From assembly GCF_963675165.1 (NCBI RefSeq), contig NC_087378.1, positions 7,240,073 to 7,304,072 on the forward strand: a stretch of 64,000 nt of DNA, in the 5' to 3' direction. The DNA comes from Halichondria panicea. Taxonomy: Eukaryota > Porifera > Demospongiae > Suberitida > Halichondriidae. Below, one piece after another: positions 45,998-58,600 of this stretch. How positions within the stretch are numbered: position 1 is the stretch's first letter; every line of letters starts with the position of its first letter. The translations under genes were made by a program, and so were the position numbers. The notes beneath the pieces are model-generated. The model did not search any database, was not told the DNA's origin, and worked only from the letters and a program-made list of their open reading frames with translations.

Positions 45998-48900
45998 TTA
46001 TAGTGCATCGTCCTCAGTTGCTTGGTTCTCTTGACTCATCTCATTCTCACTGAGATCACCCTCTGAGTTGTTACTGCCCTCTTCATCCATTGGGAGCTGC
46101 ATCGGCAATACCATACAAAGCTTCAAAACTTGCAAAGAAGCAGCCATAATTATAGCGTACTATTCAGTTAGCTTTGGTCTATAGACATGTTCTAATTTCT
46201 AGGAATAACCTTAGGCCTAATACAAGGTACAACTTTACACAAGTAGAGGGGCTCTGAGGTTGGCAAAACGCGCTGACTCTTATAACCAAAGCACCCTATT
46301 GTCTACGGCCCACCTATATATATAATTATAGCCCACACTTCTTTGGGTCAAACAAATAAGGCCTTAAAAAAATACTTGAACAGCCATCAAGCCATTGTGA
46401 CAAGTATTACTATAGAGGTCGGCAATGCGCAGTGCACTCTTGAAACATAACCAATATGGGAAACTACTTAGGGGGGGGGGAGCCCTCTATTGTGTGTATG
46501 GCCTTGCTGTTATTGAGCCCCTACTGTATACACATGTAGTTTTTCCCTACATTAGCCTGTACTTCATATTATCCTATACCTCTTGGTGCCGCCCTACCAC
46601 AACAACTTTTAGCCCAACTAAATGTGGTTCGACTCTTGAATATTATGCTAAGTATCATACTTGCATGTATACCTGAAACGTGATTCCATTGAAATTACAC
46701 AGTAGTATTCTCTGTCCGTTCATATCGACAGCTTCCACAAACGAAGGCTCATTGTTGGGAGGAAGGTCAGCACATGCTCCATTCTCAGATCCCATCTCTG
46801 TGATCTCCTCTTTTTTCTTAGAGTGGTCAATCGGGCAGAGGGCTTTTAGTGGGTCAGGGATCGGGCCCCAGTCACGATAGTAGCTCATGTACTCCTGTAG
46901 TGTGTGCAAACAGCTAATGTATGGTTAAATATACTACACAACGTACATATATAATGCTATACGTAGCAGGTGTCATACAGGATTTTGAAGTAGAGGGGGG
47001 AATAAGAAAAGTAACCAGGAAATGTTGCTACTGTTATCTCAATACCCCAGCTATGTACCTCAGTTATGACACCTGTGTAGGTATACCAATACTGTAGCAA
47101 TAGCTACGTACTTCTAACCAAGAAAAATTTAAGCTGGTACAAACCTTGAGGTGTTGTGGTAGGGGGAGCTCTGATATCCTGCTGTAGTTGGCTCTTTCCA
47201 AGTGTCGGAGGATCACTAGTCGACTCAGCTCCTTCAAAGAGAGGGGCTCCACAGCTGCACACAAAAAATATTAATCAACTGTATGATTCAAGCAGTAGTA
47301 TATGATTTTAATACTATGCAGGCTTCAAAAGTAAAAAAACTGTATTTATATGTGCTTTATCACTGAAAAAAGAAGATCTTACGTAATTCCAGAGCTTCCA
47401 TTTTCTTGACTACCTCTTTAGAGGGTAGTACTAGCTCAGCGAATGAGACACTTGGCAGGACCACATCCGTCACCCACTCTGTCTCACCAGTGCGTCTGAT
47501 GCACTCCAACTGTGTGAGGTGTGTGAAGTGTGTGTGTGTGTGAAGGGGGGTTAGCACATAGCCGGGTATCCAAGATACACATAATAATATTCATGTTAAG
47601 CTGCAATAAACAGTATCATAAATCCATCCACAACATCTGCTACCGCGGGGGATACATGAATGCTACTAACACTTAGTCCCTTTACAATGGACATCCTTGG
47701 AGAGCAAAGTTTTAGTGGCTGCTATACAAAAGTGACCTTTGTTGCCAGAAGTTGTTTTGTTCAGGGCAGGGGTGGCCGATAAGATGTGTTCTACTGTACA
47801 ACTGGGTCACTACACACCATTACTTTTATCATAAATACAAATGTACTCACAACCGTCAGAGTGGCTTAAGTAATATGAGGGAGAGATCTTCTCATGTGCT
47901 CTAGTAATATTCAACTACAGATGTAACAGCAATGGTTACCTCATTCTCTAGAGGCATGACGAGTATACCTCCCACACTGATCATATTCTTCATGAGCTGG
48001 GCATGCTCAGCAGGGCAGCCAGCTCCACAGTAGATCCTGTCATACAGCACATTACCAGGACTCACAAGCAAACCATTCCCGACAATGAACATCGGCTCAC
48101 AGAATTCAACCGGATCGTACCAAGGGGAACTGTCACGGAACTCAGCGAGTTTCTTCTGTGCAAAATCAACGTTGTCTTGATGCAGTTCTATGCCGTGGTT
48201 GATTCCATACGATCCGATTATGAGTCCAGCCATAGTAGACATGTAGCCTGTACCACTGCCAACGTTTAAGAACAAGAGACCTGAAAGTGAAGAGTATAGA
48301 GTGTAACAGGATAATTATGTTCTGATCGAGTTGATCCTATCAAGACCAAAAAGACATCCAATTTTCTCTTGAGCAAGGACACTGAGGAACCTCCAACAAA
48401 GGCCCATCCAGACACCGAATTAACAAACTACATGTATACATGTAAATCAACAAGGCTATTATAGCCCAAGCCTTTTCACTGACCTAAACATAATTATTAT
48501 CATTTAGATAGGTATTTCAAAGGGCTACGAAACACATATTTTACTACACACAAGAGCATAATTACAGCTAGTCTACAACACAAGCCATGTAAGAGTGATC
48601 ATAACGTAAACATAATTATCGTTTTTGTTTTATTATTATTTAACTGACAATACCTTTGTCTAGTTTGAGTGCCTCCATAGCTCTGGAGTAGATGCATGGT
48701 GCTGATAGGTGGAGGGTGCCCTTACGCCAGGCATGGTCCTCGTACGCCTCCAGGGGATCATCCTCCCCCTCCTCGAATATCATGTAGTAACTGCGGTCAA
48801 CTTGACGAAACACCTGAATCAATATGACACACTCTGACTACAGTGGAACCCCTAAACGTAGACTCTCTGAACTATGGGGACCTTTCTATAATCAGGACAC

Positions 48901-49048
48901 TCCCAACTCCAATTATTATATAGAAGCACATGGAAATCACAACACCTCAATAATTAGTTCCAGATTTAATTAGAGGTTCTGTAAATCCATAAACTTAACA
49001 AAAGAGGATATGCGACATAGATTATCCTTTGTTAGCATGCTACATCTG

Positions 49049-49105
<57 letters not shown>

Positions 49106-49202
49106 CTACCTTCTCCACACTGGGTTCATTGATGTATCCCTCATAACAGAGGTTGTCCACGAGCTCCTCGTTGTCACGGCCAGCACTCACTGCTCCACCC
49201 AT
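45998..49202 (-). CDS. PCMTD1: PCMTD1/2-like protein with isoaspartate methyltransferase-type domain and SOCS box
   Basis: Seven exons encode about 383 aa: 49110-49202, 48654-48813, 47940-48280, 47383-47509, 47145-47254, 46673-46894, 45998-46096. The start MGGAVSAGRDNEELVDNL is the hallmark PCMTD N-terminus, with a possible N-myristoyl Gly2. The methyltransferase-like core has HLSAPCIYSRAMEALKL, the SAM-binding FLNVGSGTGYMSTMAG, GINHGIELH and YDRIYCGAG. The C-terminal part reads PLSLKELSRLVILRHLE then ISELPLPQHLKEYMSYY, a SOCS-box pattern (BC box plus LPLP Cul5 box). This fits recruitment of Elongin B/C-Cullin 5 to damaged proteins, as described for vertebrate PCMTD1. An acidic tail ends the protein. 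It starts 461 bp from the divergent HADHB. Confidence 0.93.
46967..47075. mobile_element. MITE, CAGGGTGTCATACAG family, copy 3
   Basis: A 109-bp copy in a PCMTD intron with ends CAGGTGTCATACAGG / GTTATGACACCTG and near-duplication CGTAG/TGTAG. It is internally deleted relative to the other copies. Confidence 0.75.
49051..49103. repeat. (GT)n microsatellite
   Basis: Immediately downstream (minus strand) of the donor of PCMTD exon 1. Confidence 0.95.
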
Positions 49203-49662
49203 CACGTCCTGCAAGCAAAGGATTATCAATCAATCAATCAATCAATATCAATATCAAACTATTGACAATAACAAATACGAGATATTACGATAATAGTCGA
49301 ATTAGGTCGTAAAATCAGACCAAGCCATTAACTATAAATTATATTGTATCGTAATTTTAATAATATAACTACAATATAAACCAGCACAGCTTTGTGTGAG
49401 GTGGGTCTGACTGTTCTGGCTTACATTTACAAGTTCCAATAGTGTATGATCTGGTCACCGTCTTGGCAGGAGACTAACTCAAGTTTACTGTCAACAGGTG
49501 ATACATGAAATACTCGCATTCTTGAGCTTGTAAACAAAAAAGCTTAATTGACTACACGTGACTCTTATCATGGTGGAGATCTTAGCCCACTAGATACAAA
49601 TAACCTTTGACCTATACAATAGCTTCAGTGACCTTAACGTACTTGTTCATGTTAGAATCCTG
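49203..49662. promoter_or_regulatory. Candidate bidirectional promoter, PCMTD / HADHB
   Basis: 460 bp between divergent start codons. The PCMTD ATG is preceded by a splice acceptor at 49209-49210, so its transcription start lies further into this interval. No core motif was identified. Confidence 0.4.
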
Positions 49663-52600
49663 ATGATGTCTTCCTTGGCTAGAGTGAGTCTGTACAGACA
49701 TGCAGCTCTTCAAAGATGCAATGGTGAGAGTGTGTTTTTGTGATGTGACTCTGTCAATCAACTTTTATATGATCGAAATTTAATACCGACATAATCATAA
49801 TAAATCTAATAATAATAAATCTCTATGGTTGCAGGATTGAGATTGGCCAGCTCCTCTGCACAGACAACAAAACGTAATGACCACTTTATATATGAAAGCA
49901 TTAGGTGTACACGCACTATAATATATTCCACCCCTAACCCAATAACCTTAATGTCTTTGGGCATTCACATTTCCTATTATATTTTTATCGTAAAATTAGG
50001 TTTGCAAAATTATGAGTGTGCCCTTTAAGCTACACCCCCACCGTATTATACTACTGTGGGGGGGGGGGGGGGTACAACACAAGGATACATTATGGAGAGT
50101 ACAGGGAGGTACTTAATATATTTACTATCTGTGTGTTGTTCAAGGGGGGGGGGGGGGGCGGGGGTACAACACAAAAATACATTATGCACAAAGATACCTT
50201 ATGGAGAGTACAGCACATTGATATATGTGTTGTTCAGGTGGTGGTGGTGGTGGTCGCAATGTGGTGCTGGTGGAGGGAGTTCGTACTCCATTCCTCACCA
50301 GTGGATCGAGGTGAGTCCCTCACTTGATTAGACTGAAAATAATATTGTCTTCTTGCAGTTACAAGGACCTGTTGGCTCATGACCTGCAAAGATTTGCTTT
50401 CCAGTGAGTTAAATACCAACTAGTTGTATATCTTTATTATATGCAAACACTGTACACACGTACACCATACAGGGGCCTATTGAGTCGCACAGGCATACAA
50501 CCAGGTAAGAGGATTTATAAAGCAAGCAGTGTACTTACATACTCCTTTGCATAGGGTTCATTGTGTTCACACCATGTACAGCAATACCTGACTATTGGCA
50601 TACATGTAGATCTATACTATTGAGGTCACCCTGTGTTAGCAGGTCACCCTCTTATAATACAGCCACATCAATAAGTCCCTAAGTCTCCATAGCATGTGTT
50701 TGGACCTGTGTTAGCAGGCCACCTCTTTATTACAGCCACTGTTGGTTTGCTCAAGGGATGACCTCACTCTATACTGTGTCTCCTTACATAGATGATCATT
50801 TAATATGTGAATGTATGATAAAAAGAACATTTGTTTACTCCAGACCAAGTGGACCACATTATAGTTGGCACGGTGATACAGGAGGTCAAGACCAGCAACA
50901 TAGCTAGAGAGGTATGTATGCACTTCTCTATCAATACTGTGATCTGATTAGTCGCGCCCAGGCTGCTATGGAATCAGGGTTTAAAGACCGTATCCCCTGT
51001 CACACGGTTACCATGGCTTGTATTTCCTCCAACATGGCTATCACAACTGGTGAGAAGTAATGTAAATAAATTGTCTAGTACTTTTCTGAGTAGCCTTTTA
51101 GTTCAGTAGTTCAGTGCTGTTCAGTACTGTAGTTCAGTTTCGGCCCAGCTGCTGGGTTGAATCAACGCACACACACATCTCGTGCATGCTGTACAGGTGT
51201 GAGTCAGATAGCCTCGGGGCAGAGTGATGTGGTGGTGGCTGGAGGGGTGGACTTCATGTCGGACGTCCCTATTCGTCTCTCCAGGGGACTCAGGAAAAGT
51301 CTACTTGCTATGAACAAGGTGACTAACAGATTATTGTTCAGGAATGGTGTACTTAGATTAGTGATTGCTTTTGGGGTCAAATTTTCCATTATCTGGGAAA
51401 AGCGTGGGCATGTAATATGGGTTTTTCTTCTGAAATGGTCCTGTTTTCAGAGCTAACTTTGAGGGTTCGTAACTTGAGTTTAGGAAGGTCCAACTAAAAG
51501 ATACATTTTAGTAGTTCTGTGGTGTGCTTAGATCAACAATCGCTTTCTTCGTGCCCAATAATATTTCCCATTTTTAAAAGTATATAAGTGAGTGTTGTGG
51601 AAAATTGCTATGGCGATTACTTTTATTAATTTTCCGGCAGATCCTACTACTACATGTGATATTGACTGATTGTTTTTATTGTACAGGCCAAGTCTGCTGG
51701 AGCCAAGCTAAGCACTTTGTTCTCCGGCCTCAAGTACCTCGGGATTGAGGTAAATGTCTGTTCTGCTATAATAGTAAATGTCTAGCCTCGATTCCAAGCC
51801 GCTGAGAAAGACGGCCTGGTATACACTGTTTACGCATGCGCCAGAATTACCCAGAATCTGGGTAATCGTAAATTGCAGTATATTTATCAGTATTCTTATT
51901 CCGCATTAGTTTGTAAAACATTGATATCCGTTTCATTTATAATGATGTCATTGAAAAAAGAAATCTAGTCCAAGTTGTGTAATGGCTGCTACCTTCTCTT
52001 CTGCTCTCGCGTACGCATTATCCTGTGTTGGAAAACCAGGTCTAGTGAAAGACAAGCAGCTGGAGGCGTTAAAGTGTCTGTACGCTGGTGTTTATGTGGG
52101 TACCGTACCGACCGGCTATGGCAAGTCCCAGAGCAAGTCCATCTGCTTTCCAGACACTCCCTTTCTTGATTGATGTGAAGCTTGACAGGACCAGTGCACC
52201 TCTCTCTGAAAGAAGTGTTGTGATGGTGATTTCTCCTCTTGTTTCTCTGAGTGAAGCCATCTTCAAAGTGTTGGTGTGTCTGTTCGACGTTCAGTGCCAT
52301 TCTCTCTGGAAGGAAGTATTGTTGTGACATTTGCCGAAAATTGGTCACAGAGTAAGTACGTGGTATCTGATCCGAGAACTGTGTGACCTGAATGTGTTTA
52401 CAATCCGAGGGACTTGTGTGTATCCGATCCGAGGGACTTGTGTGTATCTGATCCGAGGGACTTGTTGCTTGAGTGTGTATTAATGGATAGTGCTTTCAAT
52501 GGTAAATCTATTGTGTAAATCAATAAGTAGTCCTCACATTATGTTACGTCACAGCCACTGTACTTATCCACATTTATTTTTTACCCACAGGTTTAACTAA

Positions 52601-55600
52601 TTAATTTTCTTATGAGATTAACTTGTCGCCTGAGTGTGTATCCGATCCAAGCCTCAAGTTAATGAATAAATCTACAGAGCTGATGTTTTACTTAGCTGTC
52701 TCTGTCTACAGTATATGCAGAGAGGTAGCCTCTTCTTTTTCTTTTTTCTGTTCTTTATCACAATAACTGTTTAACGTTCAATGAGATAAAATACGGTAAA
52801 TAATAAATTAATTGTCCACCCACGCGCCAACAGTAAATACCAGGCCCACTATTCAAGGGGCTGGAGTCGAGGCTAGTAAATGTCTAGCATTTGTGTTTGG
52901 TAAGGATCACTTGAGTAATATATTTACCTTGCATGCACACACTCAGCTCCCGGCCATTTCAGAGTTTTCAACCAATGAGACGATGGGCCACAGTGGGGAC
53001 AGACTGGCAGCTGCGTTTGGTGTGTCTCGTAAAGACCAAGATGACTATGCCATGCGGTCCCACTCTCTGGCCTCTGAAGCTAGTAAGAATGGCTTGCTGG
53101 AGGACATTCTCTCTGTGCATGTACCTGGTGAGTGGCAGGGTTAAGAACTTCAGTCTACAATGTAGCTCTGGTTTGCTCAAAAATGGTAGATTTTGTCCTG
53201 TCACAGATCATTTCTTCATGTATATAAGGTGTTAGCATAAAAGGTAAGGGTTATGGTTTGTGGGGTTATATGTGTTAGGGTATATGTGTTAGGGTATATG
53301 TGTTAGGGTATATGTGTTAGGGCAAGAGGTTAGTAGTCATACTCATGGTACAGTACATGTACATACCATTTTTTCCAAGGACTGCAGAATGTCCGTGTCT
53401 TTTCTTTTTGAATTGGACCATCCATAGTTTATTTATGGACATTCAGGTTTTACTATGAAGCCAAATGTTGATCTTCATGCACCTTGTATTTGGTTATGTA
53501 TGCAGTTACTGTATCAATACTGTGATCTGCCTTTCTCCCTCCCTCTCTCCCCCCTCTCCCTCTCCCTCTCCCTCTCCCTCTCCCTCTCCCTCTCTCCCCC
53601 CCCTCTCTCCCTCCCTCTCCCTCCTCCCCTATCTCCCTCCCTCCCTCTCCCTCCCTCTTCCTCTCCCTCCCTCCCTCTCCCTCCCTCTTCCTCTCCCTCC
53701 CTCTCCCTCCCTCCTCTCTCCGCAGGTAGTAAGAAGGTGACGACAGTGAGCAGTGACAATGGCATACGAGTGTCCACTCCAGAACAGATGGCAAAGCTCA
53801 AGGCTGCCTTTGTGAGACCACACGGAACTGTCACAGCAGCCAACGCTTCTTTCCTGGTATGTGAACAAGTGCATGAATAATTTTTGAGCAAGGCATATTG
53901 TAACCAGAGGAGGTACAGCACTTTTTTTACCATTGTGATGACGTTTGCTTAGCTGGCTGTTTACCGCGACATAGCCGCGACAAACTCTAGGCTTGTAGAA
54001 CGCTTGTAACTGACTGTTAGCTATCTCTAGCTCTCACTTCTTGTAGCAAGCATATCTCGTAACTGAATAGGGGTTCACTGGGGTTCAGCAACGGAACCAG
54101 TTTGATCTAGGTTCACTGGGGTTCAATGATGGAAGCAGTTGATCTCGGTCTACTACTCTTGACTAGAAAAGCCTTAGTCACAGAATAACAGAGAACACAC
54201 TACACAAAAAGATTGGAATGCAATTAAAAGAAAGATGCGTGTCGTACCTCCTCTGAATTGTAACTACTGAAATTGAAACTCAAAAAGTTGTTGTCATACA
54301 TACTTCATTACTCTATATAGCAATAGAAGCTGCTTGTTGTGTGAGGCTCTCAATAGGAAGTTAATTGGGAGGGATTAAAAGGGACTGAGCCCTTGGGAAA
54401 CTAATGAAGGCCAATAACTGGAGCTTCTATTGCTATATAGAGTAATGAAGTATGTAGGAAGTTCAATTGTGCAATGAGTGAAGCCAACTGTACGTATATC
54501 GTATAGCAGGTGATTGTCTGTAAACTTATATAGACTGCTTTCGTGTGTATATATCCTGCTATCATAAATGTGCTGTGTCGATCAGTGATGCATTAGGGTA
54601 GGTATACCATTGTGGCTACCCGGTAGTTCACTTCAAGGGATGGTGTGTCTTTCCATGTGTGGGGGTGGTGGTATAAAGTATGTTAACCTAGTTTTTGTGT
54701 CTGAAATGTGGTTATCCAATATGAATATGCTTTAGGATCAAGTACCGTGGACTCATTTCCATGAAGTTTTTACAATCAGAACTAGAGATTATGTTACATA
54801 CTACGAATGTGTTTGAGTATTTTATTACCTGATTTGTGAGAAATGGTTGTTTTTTGTTGCACAGGTATTACTCCGAAGTTTGTCGTAGATCGATTTAGAT
54901 ACCTACTTAAAATATGTACTATCGGAAACTTTGGTGTACGGGAGCATTGTTGGGTTATTGGATTGTGTTCCCCCCTGCAGACTGATGGAGCATCAGCTGC
55001 TCTGATCATGAGCGAAGAGAAGGCTCTGGAGCTGGGCTTCAAGCCAAAGGCATACCTTAGGTACAGTGTGCGTGTGCGTGTGCTTGTGCTTGTGTGTGTG
55101 TATCTTACCTTAGGTACAGTGTGTGTGTGCGTGTGCTTGTGCTTATGTGTGTGTATCTTACCTTAGGTACAGTACAGTGTATGTGTGTGTGCGTGTGTGT
55201 GTGTGTGTGTATGTGTGTGCGTGTGTGCGTGTGTGCGTGTGTGCGTGTATCTTACCTTAGGTACAGTACAGTACAGTGCGTGTGTGTGTGCGTATGTGTG
55301 TGTGCGTGTGTGTGTGTGTGTGTGTGTGCGTGTGTGTGCGTATGTGTGTGCTTGTGTGTGCGTGTGTGAGTGTGTGTGTGTGTGAGTGTGCGTGCGTGCG
55401 TGCGTGTGAGTGTGTGTGTGTGTGAGTGTGCGTGTGTGTGTGTGAGTGTGTGTGTGTGTGTGAGTGTGCGTGCGTATGTGTGTGCTTGTGTGTGCGTGTG
55501 TGTGTGTGTGTGTGTGTGAGTGTGCGTGCGTGCGTTTGTGTGTGTGTGTGTGTGTACGTAAGTGGAATGCATAAAAGTTAATTGCTATAATTACAACTAA

Positions 55601-58600
55601 AATGTTGAGTAAGAGATATACACATGTACGTGGCTCTGTACTGTAGAAAAATTCCTCTTTTATTGCAACCTACTCTCAAGTTCTCAGGGTTGTTTGATGT
55701 CGATTGGCCTAATAGTTTAAGTAGTTTACAAAGGTGTGGTAAGGAGAGAATGCACAAGCTGTAATTTGGGTAACGTACCGTGTCTAATTAATGACACACG
55801 CTCAGTAAATCACATTAAGATTTTAAGGCGGGCATAAAATCTATAGTCAACAGTATGCAAATGAAGTGTGTGCTATGAAAGCAGGTCTAGACTGGTTAGA
55901 ACCTCACCCTGAGTCAAGTGTATGCAGTGTGTCTTTCATTAGGGAGGAGGGATACATTATGGTGCATAAAGCGTACATTCCGACCGACCTTAAATCCACC
56001 AATTTGACTTAATGTTTGCATGCAACCTTTATCAATCAGTTCCCCTCCCTGCTTAACTGATAATTAGCTCCTCAGTTATGACTAAGGCAGAGGAGTCAGA
56101 CAGGCAGTTTATGTACGCCTGAAATAGCCGGTTTTTTCAAATGTTATTATATGACAATGTGCCCTTATTAGTGGATGTCTTATTACAGCTCATTGTTGTC
56201 TAGCATATACACGTATGCTTGTATCTAATAAATAAATAACGCTAATTGCTAGAAAGGGTCTATTGTCAACAATGCCACGTAGTTGGTTATTTGTATCGGA
56301 AATTGCGCATTAGGTGGCTCCCTTAACAGCTTTGAGTTTGAAAACACCACATTTGGCTATCCTCGTGATTCTTGTTTTGCCGACACCCTACACCTAATAA
56401 TCTTTCTCCCCTTTCGTCTGCGTTAGTACACTCCCTCCCAAGTGCGGCTGACTTTACCGGATGATCTAAATATCTGAGTCAGAGTGTCTGTATTACATTT
56501 CGTTTGTCCTATTTTTGTTGTTTCTACAGAGACTATGTGTTTGTCTCTCAAGACCCGAAGGATCAGCTGCTGTTGGGGTGAGTGTCGTCATAACAACTCA
56601 TACCAGGTTGCGTTGGCTTACAAAATAAAACATTCTTCCACTATGAATGGTACCAAGTTGCGTTGGCTTACAAAATAAAAAATGGTTTTTACATTCTTCC
56701 AGTGTGAATGGTATTAGGATATCCTTATATTTAGTCACATGTGATGGATAACAATTAATAGTGTTTTGATCGCTATAGTTTCATCAAACAAAACCGTTTC
56801 GCAGTTACTATAACGCTGTGATGGTAAGCATCAAAAATATCCCTCTGTAAATTGTTCTCCAAATAAAGTGTTTTAAATATATTTTCTGGTATATTGTGAT
56901 TATAAGTATTACATATCACAATCATTCCTGCAGACCTGCTTATGCTACTCCCAAGCTGTTGGACAGGGCTGGTCTGGAATTCTCAGATATTGACGTGTTT
57001 GAGTACCACGAAGCTTTTGCAGTAAGTGGGTGTGTGGGTGTGTGTGTGTGTTGTGCTGTTAGAGTGATTCTGACGTGTTGTGTGTGTGTGTGTGTGTGGA
57101 TGTGTGCGCATGTGCGTGGGTGTGGGTGTGCGCGTGCATGTTGTGCACGTGTGCGTGTGTACTGTTTGAGTGATTCTGTGTTGTGTGTTTGTGTGTTCAA
57201 GTTCCCATGTTTATTTGCGTCTATGTAGAGAGTCTGTAGCATCAACACATGTATGTTCACACGAAACAGAGCCATCAAGCTAAACCGTAAACACCTCAAT
57301 CAGACCGTGTGTCATCACTAAAATTACTAACATTTCTTTGTGTATTACACACACGACACGTGGGATGTTGATACGTACACTTGTTGACTCTCCTTCTCTC
57401 ATCTAATTTACATGTCCTCATTAATTAGTCAGACGTGCTGTACTAAAAATTATATACTTAAATTAGATCTACTTTGTCCAATTTTGCATCAAACGTGGCC
57501 CTCCTTTTCCCTATTAAGAAAACACATAATTTAATATTGCGATGCTCTGCCCCTACAAATTATCCCCTTTGAAGCCTTGTACCATCACATTTATTTTGTC
57601 TCGTCTTTTCCTTTGGTCTTTAACTGATTATTTCATATGATGTACGTGCATACTGTTCGAAGACTTGTCCCTAATTTGTACTCCGTACATTCCTACCCTC
57701 AGGGCCAAATCCTTGCCAATCTAAAAGCAATGGACTCCGAGTGGTTTGCAAAGAACTGTATGGGAAGGTCAAAGAAGGTAATTATAGCTCCATTACTGAA
57801 CCGTAAGTGTTGCTGTCCCTATTTTGTAATTTTTTTTTTCTTACAACTTGTAGTTGATTGGTTCTCGACCTGTTTGCAAACATTTGCACGTTGTTCTGAT
57901 TGCCCTATTTTAATTTTAAGCCAAAGTTTGAAAACTGATATGTTAATAGATTACTCACCTTACACATGTTGTACTAGAGCACTGAATAATATTTTTGTGT
58001 CACAAAATGATTAAGTCCAGGCTTCTGTTACAATATAACATTTTTTGCATTTTGAAAACTTGTGCCGTAGAAATTTCAGAAATTTGGTTTGAACCATCAG
58101 CAATTAATCAATGGGATTGTGTGGCACTGTAGGTAGGTGAGATTCCTATGGACAAGCTCAATACTTGGGGAGGGTCCCTGTCCATTGGACACCCCTTTGG
58201 TGCCACTGGGGTGCGTCTGGTCACCACGGCAGCCAACAGACTCCAGCGGGAGGGCGGAAGATACGGCCTCATTGCTGCCTGTGCAGCTGGTGGACAGGTG
58301 GATTATTTTTATATAAAGCAAAGCATTGCATTTCATCACCTCGGTATACGTAGCCTTGTAAGATTGTATGTTTTAAAGTCAGGGTGTCATACAGGGGGAA
58401 GGGGGAGATATCCCCCCCTAAACTTTGCTAGTTGGGGTCCATAGCTGGCAATTTTACATACTAACCAGGATATTAAAATAACAGTTAACCTTTTTTTAGC
58501 TAGTTACTTTTCTTATTTCCCCCCTCTACTTCGAAATCCTGTATGACACCCTGAAAGTACACTTCTGTTTATGTGTTAATTAGTTCTGAACAACGACAGC

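Noticed and set aside
53265..53325. Interstitial telomere repeat
   Set aside because: The unit GGGTATATGTGTTA is not TTAGGG and the array is very short.
53453..53933. Ser/Pro-rich and Glu/Arg/Gly-rich frames over the CT tract
   Set aside because: Low-complexity polypyrimidine intron sequence.
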